Source: Candidatus Ozemibacteraceae bacterium
Lineage (GTDB): Bacteria > Muiribacteriota > Ozemobacteria > Ozemobacterales > Ozemobacteraceae
Reading direction: 5' to 3'
Length of the DNA stretch: 43,876 nt
Assembly (NCBI GenBank): GCA_937998695.1
Contig: CALLCO010000097.1
Coordinates: forward strand, 1 to 43,876
Positions 20,825 to 29,229 of the stretch are shown here, in pieces (the stretch's first letter is position 1; the number at the start of each line of letters is the position of its first letter). The notes beneath the pieces are model-generated. The model searched no databases, had not been told where the DNA came from, and worked only from the letters and a program-made list of their open reading frames with translations. Position numbers and translations under genes: made by a program.

Positions 20825-22333
20825 ATGGATGCGCCTCTTCCCCCCGTCCCCTCTGACGTTGCGGCGCCACCTTCCCGATCAGCCGGCCCGGGAGGGTATC
20901 TCCCTCCTCTGTGGCTGCTCCTGGTCTGGTTTCTGGTGTCCCTCCCGCTCCTGGCTGGAGTGGAAGCGGATGCCGATTTGTTCTGGCATATCCTCACCGG
21001 GCAGAGGATCCTGGCCAACCAAGCACTCCCTCTGGTGGACGACTGGTCATACACGGCCTCCGGCAATCCATGGATCAACCACGAATGGCTGTCGCAGGCT
21101 CTGATGGCCAAGGTCTGGGAGATCTTCGGCAACCCAGGCCTCTTGATGATGCGGGCTCTCGTGTTTCTCGTAACGGCATTCTGCCTGGGCGCATCGGTGT
21201 GGAGGCGCTGTCCGGACCCGCTCTGGGCCACGCTCCTGTTCGTACTCCCCTTATGGGTATTTTCCTTTCTGATCAATCTCCGACCCTTAGGGGTGACCAC
21301 CATGGGCGTGGCCGTTCTTCTCCTCCTGCTGTCCATCGCCCGTTCGGGAGCCCGCTGGCCTCTCTGGCTCATGGGGGGGGGGTTTCTGGCCTGGTGCAAC
21401 CTGCACGCAGGCTTCATGTTCGGCCTGGCTCTCAGTGGGATGACCATCATGGTCCTGGTCAGACTTGGCATCCAACCTCCCATCGCTTTGATCGGCCTCC
21501 TCATCTACCCCCTGCTCACCGTCGCCATGAACCCGTATGGTCCTGACCTGTGGCGGTACATTTTTCGGGAATTCGGTGCCCCCCATCCCTTCCTCCCCGA
21601 ATGGAACCCTCCTGATGGGTTCCTGGCGATAGTCGTATCCGCCTTCTTCCTTCTCCCCATAGGGCTGGCAGTTTGGAGAAGGGCTCCAGGGAATCACGAG
21701 GAATGGCTTGGTCTGCTGGTCACCTACGGCATGACCGTGCGAAGTGTCCGGTTCATTGTCCTCGAGATCATGTTCTCCACGCTCGCCATCGCCTCAGGAC
21801 TGGGTAGACGCCCACCCGACCACCCTTTCCTGACCTGCCCACGGCGATACGCCATCAACCTGGTTGCCCTTTGCGTGATCATTGGTGGTTTTCATCTCTC
21901 GCTGATGAACCCTCCGGGGCGGCTCCCCATCGACCCCCACAAATACCCGGTTGGTGGCATGGCGTATCTCCGCGCCGCGGCTGGCCCCTGCAAACTTTGG
22001 CTCCCCCTGGGTTGGGGTGGCTATGCGCTGTTCCATCTATCCCAGCGGGGGGTGAAAGTGGCCATCGACGGACGGAACACCACCGTCTACCCGGTAGAAT
22101 TCGTGGTTACCCAGACGTATGCCTTGAAAGAAGGGAAAGGAGAACCGATCCGGCACCTGGACCCGGATGTCCTGCTGGGGTATTCCTCAGGGCCCCTCTA
22201 CGAGGTTCTCTCCAGGTGGTCCGATTACGAACGGGTCTACCAGGATGATCTGTGCGCCATTTTCGTCCGCCGCGGATTCCCCTGGAACCCACCCCTCCGA
22301 AATCCTCCAGGCCAAACGGAATTTCCCGGCTAG
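20825..22333 (+). CDS. GT-C-like polytopic membrane protein (putative glycosyltransferase)
   Basis: 502 residues from the ATG at 20825. About ten helices. The first loop reads ADADLFWHILTGQRILANQA then DDWSYTASGNPWINHEWLSQ. The acidic D-x-D/E first loop followed by P-x-x-x-D-x-x-S-Y-T and N-H-E-W-L is the pattern of a widespread set of predicted GT-C membrane proteins related to PMT/ArnT enzymes that use polyprenyl-linked sugars. A soluble C-terminal part (KYPVGGMAYLRAAAGPCKLW, VKVAIDGRNTTVYPVEFVVT) ends in DYERVYQDDLCAIFVRR, as is common in that group. Substrate unknown. It converges on the M48 gene with 127 bp between, in which I see no strong hairpin. Confidence 0.7.
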   Translation: MDAPLPPVPSDVAAPPSRSAGPGGYLPPLWLLLVWFLVSLPLLAGVEADADLFWHILTGQRILANQALPLVDDWSYTASGNPWINHEWLSQALMAKVWEIFGNPGLLMMRALVFLVTAFCLGASVWRRCPDPLWATLLFVLPLWVFSFLINLRPLGVTTMGVAVLLLLLSIARSGARWPLWLMGGGFLAWCNLHAGFMFGLALSGMTIMVLVRLGIQPPIALIGLLIYPLLTVAMNPYGPDLWRYIFREFGAPHPFLPEWNPPDGFLAIVVSAFFLLPIGLAVWRRAPGNHEEWLGLLVTYGMTVRSVRFIVLEIMFSTLAIASGLGRRPPDHPFLTCPRRYAINLVALCVIIGGFHLSLMNPPGRLPIDPHKYPVGGMAYLRAAAGPCKLWLPLGWGGYALFHLSQRGVKVAIDGRNTTVYPVEFVVTQTYALKEGKGEPIRHLDPDVLLGYSSGPLYEVLSRWSDYERVYQDDLCAIFVRRGFPWNPPLRNPPGQTEFPG

Positions 22334-22460
22334 TCTATGGGAGGAGTTCGGATGAGAAAAGGATCGTTTAGAGCCCGACGGGATGAGCTGGCACGGAGGA
22401 AAGAACGAGAAGAAAGGAGGGGAGGCGCAGAATTCACGAAGGAATGGCCGGCCAGGTGTC

Positions 22461-23453
22461 TCAATACCTCCGAAACTCGTCGACCGTGCGGCGCTCTTCA
22501 CGGGATCGGGAGGTCAGATAGCGAAGGTTCCAGCGCCCGATGTAGTATTGCCCGCCAGTGAGTCCGGCGGCGTTGGCTTCCTTGACCTGACGCAACCGAT
22601 GCAAGCGTTCGGGAGTCGGCGGGTGTGAGTGGAAGTAGGACCCCGCCGCGGTGTGGATCGCCCCGGCGATCTCGGCGGCGGGGTTGCGGGGTTGCCGCGG
22701 CGGCGCCTCATGCCCGCCAAATTGGTCGTCGAGCCGGGCGAAGACGGCCGTGGCTGCCTCGGGGTCGTAGCCCGCCGCCACCGCCAGGCTCCAGCCTTGC
22801 TCGTCGGCATCGAACTCCAGTTGCTTCTGGTACCCCATGGTGATGATGCGGTGAACGAGCACCCCTACCTGCCCGGTGGCCCGAATGACGAACTCGGTCA
22901 GATCACCGCCGAACACCCGCCCGGCCGCCCCCGCCACCTTCTTCACCACCAGCTCGTACTGGAACAGGTCGATACAGTGGCGCAAGTCGACGTGGGCGAT
23001 CTCGTGGCCGAGCACGGCGGCCAGCTCGGCCTCGGTCTCGACGAACCGCAGCATGCCCCGCATGATGAAGATCTGACCGCCGGGCAGGGCGAAGGCGTTG
23101 ACCATCCCGTCGTCGATGACATGAAAAGTGTAGCGGATGCCTGGCCGGCGCACATGCCGCACCAGGCTTCGGCCGACCTCCCTGACGTAGTCCTGCTGGT
23201 CTTGGCGAGCCATGGGCCACCAGCGGCCGGCGCGACCGGCGATCTTCTCGCCGAGGCGCATTTCTTCGGCGTCGCTGACGCGGGTGGCCTGCTTCCCCAC
23301 CTGGTCGAGGTCGCGCTGGGCATCGAGGGCCATCTCGACCACGGCCTGGAAGCCGACCGGCGAAGGCCGCGAGCGCCCCAGGGTGACGACGATGGCACTG
23401 CCGATCAACAGGGCCAGCAACACCAGCACACCGATCGTGCGCACCCGCTTCAT
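22461..23453 (-). CDS. M48-family zinc metallopeptidase (membrane-anchored)
   Basis: 330 residues; AAAGGGG lies before the ATG at 23453. An N-terminal helix (VRTIGVLVLLALLIGSAIVV) anchors an M48 catalytic domain. ALPGGQIFIMRGMLRFVETE precedes the zinc motif HEIAH (150-154), and the third ligand is Glu213 in QLEFDADEQG. The helix-rich core and the HSHPPTPERLHRLRQ motif near the end are typical of the M48C/BepA-like secreted group, which degrades or helps assemble envelope proteins. There is no C-terminal TPR. It lies 20 bp after the large DUF2339 gene on the same strand, so both probably share a transcript. Confidence 0.92.
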   Translation of the reverse strand: MKRVRTIGVLVLLALLIGSAIVVTLGRSRPSPVGFQAVVEMALDAQRDLDQVGKQATRVSDAEEMRLGEKIAGRAGRWWPMARQDQQDYVREVGRSLVRHVRRPGIRYTFHVIDDGMVNAFALPGGQIFIMRGMLRFVETEAELAAVLGHEIAHVDLRHCIDLFQYELVVKKVAGAAGRVFGGDLTEFVIRATGQVGVLVHRIITMGYQKQLEFDADEQGWSLAVAAGYDPEAATAVFARLDDQFGGHEAPPRQPRNPAAEIAGAIHTAAGSYFHSHPPTPERLHRLRQVKEANAAGLTGGQYYIGRWNLRYLTSRSREERRTVDEFRRY

Positions 23454-23472
23454 CGTAACGCCGCCCCTTTCT

Positions 23473-26400
23473 TCAGAAGAGTTCCCGCAGCTTGTCGCGG
23501 AATCGCGAGTAGGCCCATGAGATGCCCATCACCAGGGCACCCACCAGGCAGAATGACAGGTAGCGCCAAGCCCCTTCGAGATTCCGGAAATCGTAGACCA
23601 GCAGTTTGAGGATGCAGAAGAAGAGCAGGAACATGCCGCTCAGGCGCAGGGGCCGGTCGCGCAGGGCGAACCCGGCCGCCAGCAGGAGCGCGGCCTCGCA
23701 GCCCCACGCGATCGACAGCACGTGGCCCGACACCTCGTGGTAGATCAGCTTGGTCAGGATCATTGCCCCCAACACGCAGAAGGCGGCACGGAACTGCCGG
23801 TCGAACGGGGTCAGGTGGCCTTCGAGGGCGGGGTCCTCACGGCGCGGGAGCTGGAACTGGGCAACGAAGAACGCCAGCACCACCGCCGCCCCCGCCAGCA
23901 GGCGATCGCCCCGATTGGGATCGAACTCGCCCGGCAGGGCCGAGGGCGGCAGGAAGTCGGTGCCCCAGCAGCGCAGGAAGGTCATGACCGCCAGCAGGTA
24001 GCTCTGGGCCCGCAGGTGGCCCAGGCGGGCGCGGCGGCCCACCGCCACCAGTCCGGCGGTCAACAGGGCCCAGCCGGTCACCATCCCGACCCGGCCAAAC
24101 TCGAACCGGAACAGCATGGCGGCCATGATCGTCGGCGGATACAGCCACCACCACTGCCAGTCGCGTTCCGCGGAGGTCATGGCCCCCGGCAAGGAAGCAC
24201 CGGGAAGGGAACAACCGGCGGCCGCCTCCCCGGCAGGCCACCCTCCCGGCGGGGCGTCGCCATCCCCCGCCCCGGCTTCCGGAGCGGGCGCCTCTTCCTC
24301 GCCGCGCAGCCATTCGTAGACGAACAGGGCGAGCAACGGCACCACCGTCAGCACCCGGTGCGAGAGACCCGCCGTTTCGCCGAGTAGCGTGAAGTTGGCC
24401 ATCAGGGCGCGACCGAAGGTCAGGGCGAGGGCCACCTGCAGGTGCAGGCGCAGGCGGGGCCAGGCCCACCCATAGCCGATTTCGCCAATCACGACGGCGA
24501 CGATGCCCCAGCCGATGGCGACCAGGCCAGGCGGCAGCAGGTGCCATAGCAGGGCGAGCAAAGCGCCCACCCCGATGTCGGCGCTGAGATCGGAGACGGG
24601 CGGCAGATGCGTCAGCGGGATGTTCCCGTTCTCCCTGAACCGCAGGCGCCAGGCGGTGAAGCCGGTCAGCAGCACCGGCAGGGCCAGTCCGACCCAGGGT
24701 TCCCAGGCGTCGGGGCCGGCATCGCGGGCCAGGTTCTGGATGAGCATGGTGCCGGCGGCCAAAGCCCCGACCCCATACGCCTGCCACGCGAACTCAGGCC
24801 GGGTCGTGCGCCAAGCCACCTCGAGCAGGGCGAGCGCAAGCGCCAGCCAGGCCGCGCCGTGCACCTGGCCGCGCAGATTGGTGGCCAGGCAGACGACGGC
24901 GAGCAGGGTGGCGGTCACGCTGAACCCGGCGCGCGACTGCCCGTCGAACTCCTCGGCCGGCTCACCCGGCAGCAGCAGCGCATCGAGGTAGCCGACGACG
25001 ATCAGCAGGCCAAGGCCCGGGGTCCAGGCTTTCATGGTGAGGCCGAACAGCTCGCGGGTGGCCTCGACCGTGACCATCAGGTGGAAGCCGTAGAGGGCCC
25101 CCACCTCGTAGACCAGGATGCCCAGCAACCGCAGGAAGGCCTGCCGCGTCTGGCGGCCGGTCACGAACAGCATCTCGGCCAGCAGCAGGAAGCCCGCGAC
25201 CAACCGAAAGCCGGTGAACCGCAGGAAGAGCGCCACCGACATCAGCACCGCGGTGAGGCTGACCGCCCCCTCGTACCCGCCGGCCAGGGCCCGCTCGACG
25301 GTTGGGGTGGCAGGGTCGAACCCGGCAGGCGGCCGCAGCCAGGCGCGAATGATCGTACTGACGAGGTAGGCTGCCCCCGTCATCGCCAGGAAATGGGGCA
25401 GGGCGTAGGGATCGCCGGAGGGCGCGTGCATGAGCGCCACGCCGATGAAGCCGACCGCGTTGACAGGGAAGACGGCCCGCGCGGCGCCGGTGGTGCGGCG
25501 GCCCCGGGCCACCTCGAGCAGGTCGAACGCCTCGAAGGCCAGCCAATGGACGACGAGGATCGTCTTCCCGCTGACCAGGGCGTCGGACAGGGGCGGATGC
25601 CAGAAGACATCCCCGTACCCGAGGGCGTAGCAGACGTAGCTGAGGATCAGCCCCAGCAAGGGCGTCTGATCCCATTCCCGGCGGTAGGAAACGATCAGCA
25701 GCGAGGCCAGCAAGGGCAGCGAGGCCAGCAGCGAATAATCAGACCGCGGGCTGATGATCAGGGTGGCGTAGCCAATGAAGTAGGCCAGGCAGGCCACCGG
25801 CTCGGAGCGGTACTGCAGGGCATGGGCGATCATGGCGGCCGCCACGCCGGCCAGCAGCAGCATGCCGACCGCCGGGCTCTCGATCAGGCGCGACGCCTCG
25901 AGGGCATGCACGGCGTAGCTGGTGTAGTAGAGGGCCGCCCAGCCGCCGCCCTTCAGGCCCAGCGTGAAGATCTGGTAACGTTCCTGGCGTTCAAGCCAGA
26001 GACCGGCCCCCAGAAGGGCCAGACCGACCACGTAGCCGGTGGCCACCCGACCCGCCGGACCCATGTGGCCATACGAATAGTTCAGGAAGAGGGCCAGGCC
26101 GATGACCAGGATCAGCGCGCCCAGCTTGTTCAGCCAGCTGCCTCCGACCACGGCTTCCCACTCCTCGCCCGACAGGCTGGCCTTGATCTGCTCGAGCCAG
26201 GACGGCCCGGAAGGCGGCGGTTCGGTGGGCGAAGCACGGCGACCCATCCCCGGAGGACGGCCATCCAGGGTGCCGAACGCGGCGGCGGGACCCTCCTCTC
26301 CCGGAAGCGGCTCGATGCTGACCGGGCTTTCGAGAGTCGCGGCCATCGTTTCAGGGTCGATGCGGGAGCGGCGGGCCGACCAGGGCCGGGGCGGAGGCTG

Positions 26401-27069
26401 AGGAACGGGAATCGGCGATGGCGGCGCGGCGCCGATCGGGCCTTCGGCCACCGGAGCCTCGGGAATCTCGGGAGCCAAAGAGGCCGGCGCCGGGGTGGAA
26501 GGGGGCTCCGGGGCGACAAGAGGTGATGACTCGGCGGCGGCCGGCAGCGGCGGGGCAGGGGAGGCGGAAGGGATGGGCACCGCAGGGAGGGGCGGCACCG
26601 CAGGAAGGGGCGGCACCGCAGGAAGGGGCGGCCCCGCCGGCGATGCTGGTGGCGATTCAGAGGGAAGGGGCGGGATAGGGAGCGCCCCGGGCACGGGCCG
26701 GGGCCGCCCCCCCACCCGAGACGGGCGGGCCGAGCGTTCGGGACGAGCCGGGCGCTCCGGATGCGGGGGGCGCGACGGTCGGGATCCAGGGGGTGGAGGG
26801 GGCTGGGGGGGAGCCCCGGCGGGGCGGCCTTCCCCCTCCGGAAGCAAGCCCAGCCGACGGGCGAGGCGCCGGGTGCGTTGCCGCAACCGCCGGTATCTCT
26901 GCCGTGACATGACCAGCTCGCGGCGCACCGCCGCCAACTGGGCGCCTAGACTCTGCCCGACCTCGTCGAGGGAACGCCGCAGCGAGGACAGTCGGGACAG
27001 CGTGTGGATGATGAACCACAACGGCAGCACCACGACCACCAGGAAGAAAACCAGAAGAACTTCCAGCAT
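23473..27069 (-). CDS. Giant DUF2339-type multi-pass membrane protein
   Basis: 1198 residues. An N-terminal helix (LLVFFLVVVVLPLWFIIHTL) is followed by a short coiled coil (SSLRRSLDEVGQSLGAQLAA) and a basic RQRYRRLRQRTRRLARR patch. A Pro/Ala-rich linker (about 85-280) contains near-identical LPAVPPLPAVPPLPAVP repeats. About 26 hydrophobic helices begin at EEWEAVVGGSWLNKLGALIL, a sequence typical of DUF2339, and one Ala/Gly/Pro-rich loop interrupts them. DUF2339 proteins are large polytopic proteins of unknown role, sometimes near cell-envelope genes. The frame is intact for 3.6 kb, which argues against a high error rate in this part. GAGAGGG precedes the ATG. Confidence 0.85.
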   Translation of the reverse strand: MLEVLLVFFLVVVVLPLWFIIHTLSRLSSLRRSLDEVGQSLGAQLAAVRRELVMSRQRYRRLRQRTRRLARRLGLLPEGEGRPAGAPPQPPPPPGSRPSRPPHPERPARPERSARPSRVGGRPRPVPGALPIPPLPSESPPASPAGPPLPAVPPLPAVPPLPAVPIPSASPAPPLPAAAESSPLVAPEPPSTPAPASLAPEIPEAPVAEGPIGAAPPSPIPVPQPPPRPWSARRSRIDPETMAATLESPVSIEPLPGEEGPAAAFGTLDGRPPGMGRRASPTEPPPSGPSWLEQIKASLSGEEWEAVVGGSWLNKLGALILVIGLALFLNYSYGHMGPAGRVATGYVVGLALLGAGLWLERQERYQIFTLGLKGGGWAALYYTSYAVHALEASRLIESPAVGMLLLAGVAAAMIAHALQYRSEPVACLAYFIGYATLIISPRSDYSLLASLPLLASLLIVSYRREWDQTPLLGLILSYVCYALGYGDVFWHPPLSDALVSGKTILVVHWLAFEAFDLLEVARGRRTTGAARAVFPVNAVGFIGVALMHAPSGDPYALPHFLAMTGAAYLVSTIIRAWLRPPAGFDPATPTVERALAGGYEGAVSLTAVLMSVALFLRFTGFRLVAGFLLLAEMLFVTGRQTRQAFLRLLGILVYEVGALYGFHLMVTVEATRELFGLTMKAWTPGLGLLIVVGYLDALLLPGEPAEEFDGQSRAGFSVTATLLAVVCLATNLRGQVHGAAWLALALALLEVAWRTTRPEFAWQAYGVGALAAGTMLIQNLARDAGPDAWEPWVGLALPVLLTGFTAWRLRFRENGNIPLTHLPPVSDLSADIGVGALLALLWHLLPPGLVAIGWGIVAVVIGEIGYGWAWPRLRLHLQVALALTFGRALMANFTLLGETAGLSHRVLTVVPLLALFVYEWLRGEEEAPAPEAGAGDGDAPPGGWPAGEAAAGCSLPGASLPGAMTSAERDWQWWWLYPPTIMAAMLFRFEFGRVGMVTGWALLTAGLVAVGRRARLGHLRAQSYLLAVMTFLRCWGTDFLPPSALPGEFDPNRGDRLLAGAAVVLAFFVAQFQLPRREDPALEGHLTPFDRQFRAAFCVLGAMILTKLIYHEVSGHVLSIAWGCEAALLLAAGFALRDRPLRLSGMFLLFFCILKLLVYDFRNLEGAWRYLSFCLVGALVMGISWAYSRFRDKLRELF

Positions 27070-27221
27070 CCGTCACATTCCCTCTCGGATTTGCTCAATT
27101 CCATCCTACCACCCCGCAGGTTTTCCGGCAGCAATTCCCACATTCCTGGGAAGGGCAATCTTGATGAACCTGGGTGATCGACTCGTTCGGCTCCCCGGGT
27201 GTGAGATCGTGGGTTTCCAGG

Positions 27222-27248
27222 TATACTTCCCGGCGAACTCCTCGCCGG
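27222..27248 (+). promoter_or_regulatory. -10 box with overlapping palindrome
   Basis: TATACT (27222-27227) followed by CCGGCGA-ACTCC-TCGCCGG (27230-27248), a perfect 7-bp inverted repeat that spans the predicted +1 near 27234. The -35 is weak. The palindrome could be an operator or an RNA hairpin at the 5' end. In the divergent gap 27070-27262, TAGGAT near 27103-27108 on the minus strand may serve DUF2339. Confidence 0.45.
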
Positions 27249-27262
27249 AGCCACCCCACACC

Positions 27263-27815
27263 ATGTCGCAGATCACTCGTCGTCTGTCACCCTATCTGTT
27301 GCTGTTCCTGCTGTCAGGAGCCTTGCTCGCCGCCTCCTGGACGGACGACCAGGCCGGACTGGCTCTGCTTCCCACCCGGGTGGAGGGCGTGCGGCTCAGC
27401 CGGGCCATCCGTGCCCAACCTGCGCTGGCTCGGGAGTTCCGAGCGCAGACCCGGGAATGGCAAGCCCTTCTCGGCTCGTCCATCGATGGGGAGATCGCCG
27501 ACCGCCTGCCCTTCCGTTCGGTGCGCGGCAAGACCCGCGAGGTCGAAGCCTTCCTGCTGCGAGACCTCTGACCTCCCTCCCTCCCTGGAAAAGGTCCTTG
27601 GCCGTAGTCTGGCCGGCGAGGCGCTCCGCGCGATGGGATTGAAGGTGGTCGATGACCAGGGACAGCCCATCGGGGTCGCCAAGACCACCATACCGCTTCG
27701 GCGGCCTGCTCCTCCCGTGACTGCCGGCGGAACGGAGGCGACCGGCAAGGTTCCCGTCTGCTCTTACCGCCCGAAGGTCTTGCGAAATTTCAATCCGTCT
27801 TCCCCGTCGGCATAG
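27263..27815 (+). pseudogene. Small exported hypothetical protein, +1 frameshifted
   Basis: From the ATG at 27263: MSQITRRLSPYLLLFLLSGA (signal or anchor helix), then a charged helical region (RAIRAQPALAREFRAQTREW, RGKTREVEAFLLRDL) and TGA at 27569-27571 after 102 codons. Skipping one T continues into DLPPSLEKVLGRSLAGEALR, AMGLKVVDDQGQPIGVAKTT and PLRRPAPP, which looks coding, with a stop at 27815. The last 50 bp overlap the convergent GNAT gene, so the true end may be earlier. The extra T sits in GACCTCTGACCTC, a near tandem repeat. No family is recognised. The frameshift may be an assembly error or a real one. Confidence 0.5.
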
Positions 27816-28228
27816 TAGCGGGGAAGGCATTCGCCCGCCTGATAGCCGCAGGCCTCGAACAGGGCCCGCGAGCCGGTATTGCTGACGCGCACCTCGGCCA
27901 CGGCGGCCACCATGCCGGCGCGCCGAAACTCCGCTTCCATCGCGGCGATGAGCCGACGACCGAGCCCCTGGCCCTGGGCCGACGGGTGAACCGCCACCTT
28001 GTAGATGCGCCCCGACGGTATGCTAAAATGGCGCAGCAACCCCACGATCTCGGCCACGAGGGAGTCATCGCCCCCGCGCACCACCAGAATACGACAGGTG
28101 GGCGAGGCCAACAGCCGCCGGAACTGTCGGAGGGAAAAGACATCAACCGCGGAGAAGCAGTCCATCTCGAGCTGACGCAGAGCCGCCGCGTCGCCAGCCA
28201 GGGCAGGAACGATTCGATGAACGATCAC
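27764..28228 (-). CDS. GNAT-family N-acetyltransferase (RimI-like)
   Basis: 154 residues from the GTG at 28228, which coincides with the predicted transcript start. The GNAT core is complete: VIVHRIVPALAGDAAALRQL, a variable acceptor region, IPSGRIYKVAVHPSAQGQGL (strand beta-4 and the Q-x-x-G-x-G acetyl-CoA loop, GQGLGRR), then VAAVAEVRVSNTGSRALFEA and ACGYQAGECLPRYYADGEDG. The ending matches the RimI/RimJ pattern LEVRxxNxxAxxLYExxGF and YY-x-D-G-E-D. Probable N-terminal or ribosomal-protein acetyltransferase; acceptor not deducible. The 3' end overlaps the preceding plus-strand frame by about 50 bp. Confidence 0.88.
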   Translation of the reverse strand: MIVHRIVPALAGDAAALRQLEMDCFSAVDVFSLRQFRRLLASPTCRILVVRGGDDSLVAEIVGLLRHFSIPSGRIYKVAVHPSAQGQGLGRRLIAAMEAEFRRAGMVAAVAEVRVSNTGSRALFEACGYQAGECLPRYYADGEDGLKFRKTFGR

Positions 28229-28234
28229 GCCGCC

Positions 28235-28263
28235 ACTATACCGAAACCCCTGCAACGAGGCAA
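28235..28263 (-). promoter_or_regulatory. Promoter placing +1 on the GTG of the GNAT gene (leaderless)
   Basis: Minus strand TTGCCT (28263-28258), 17-bp spacer, TATAGT (28240-28235). The predicted +1 is 28228, the G of GTG. No Shine-Dalgarno sequence is present. Confidence 0.7.
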
Positions 28264-28458
28264 CCCAACGCCATTCCGGGGAGGAATTCTCGCTCCGCGT
28301 CTGCAGTTGGGTTCGGGGAGTGGATTCGTCGGACTCCCCGACTCCAGCCGCCCCCATCATCCTTCGCTCGCCGAATCCGCTGCCCGGAACCTGACGCACC
28401 TTGCCTTCACATCCGCTCCTGATCGCATTGTGAGAATTCCTGCCTTCCAGGGTTGCTG

Positions 28459-29229
28459 ATGAAACGCACGACAACAAACCCGGCAGTCCCCTTTCACATT
28501 CTGGCTGCGCTCGGCGGGGTTGCTTCCGCCCCGCCGCCCCCGCTTCCCTGGGCCGATGTCGTGGCCGTCGATTCGGGGGGTGACCTGCTGTGGCGCCTCA
28601 ACCACCCCGCCCGCCTGGTGATCGGCGACCTCGATTCGATCTCACCCGACGCCCTTGCTTTCCACCGGGCGTCCGGGGCCGAGATTCGCGCTTTTCCCCC
28701 CGACAAGGACCAGACCGACTTCGAACTGGCCCTCGCCGCGCTCCCGGTGAATCCATCCGCGATGATCCATCTGTACGGGTTCTGGGGAGGAAGGCTCGAT
28801 CATGCGCTGATGAACCTGTTGGTCCTGCGGCGCTTCACCGACCGGGGGGCTTTCACCTTCGATACCGGCGATGACACGACGGCGCCAATGGCCGGCCAGG
28901 TCGGCTGCGGCGGCGTGATCGGCCCGGGCCGCCTGAGATTGTCGCTTCCGGTTGGTACCCCCGTCGCCCTGCTGGCCCTCGACGACAGCCGGGGCCTCGA
29001 TTCGTCGGGCGTGCGCTGGCCGCTGGCCGGCGCCACCCTGGAACGCGGCGAGGCCCGGGGGATCAGCAACATCACGACCAACCCCGTCTGGGCTCTGACC
29101 TTGACCGAAGGCTGCCTCGCCTGGCTGGTCAGGGGGCTGGCGCGTGCAGCTGTCGGAATCGAATGGCATCCCGCAACTGCTCCCACTCGGGGCCCGCGGG
29201 CAACCGCTCGGAATCGGGAAGGTCTCTGA
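28459..29229 (+). CDS. Thiamine pyrophosphokinase
   Basis: 256 residues from the ATG at 28459 (a TTG two codons earlier is possible). ATP:thiamine diphosphotransferase that makes TPP. Family motifs: ALGGVASAP..PWADVVAVDSGG, VIGDLDSISPDAL with the metal-binding DLDS, PPDKDQTDFELALAAL and GFWGGRLDHALMNLLVL. The C-terminal TPP-binding domain follows (GTPVALLALDDSRGLDSSGV, WPLAGATLERGEARGISNIT). It is 30-40 residues longer than usual: the tail after VRGLARAA (IEWHPATAPTRGPRATARN) is antisense to the end of the next gene and is probably a read-through extension. No TPP riboswitch is visible upstream. Confidence 0.88.
   Translation: MKRTTTNPAVPFHILAALGGVASAPPPPLPWADVVAVDSGGDLLWRLNHPARLVIGDLDSISPDALAFHRASGAEIRAFPPDKDQTDFELALAALPVNPSAMIHLYGFWGGRLDHALMNLLVLRRFTDRGAFTFDTGDDTTAPMAGQVGCGGVIGPGRLRLSLPVGTPVALLALDDSRGLDSSGVRWPLAGATLERGEARGISNITTNPVWALTLTEGCLAWLVRGLARAAVGIEWHPATAPTRGPRATARNREGL

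Noticed and set aside
24607-26526. 639-codon open frame antisense to the DUF2339 gene
   Set aside because: Gln/Gly/Arg/Pro-rich composition typical of antisense reading of GC-rich genes; the opposite strand has a coherent membrane protein.
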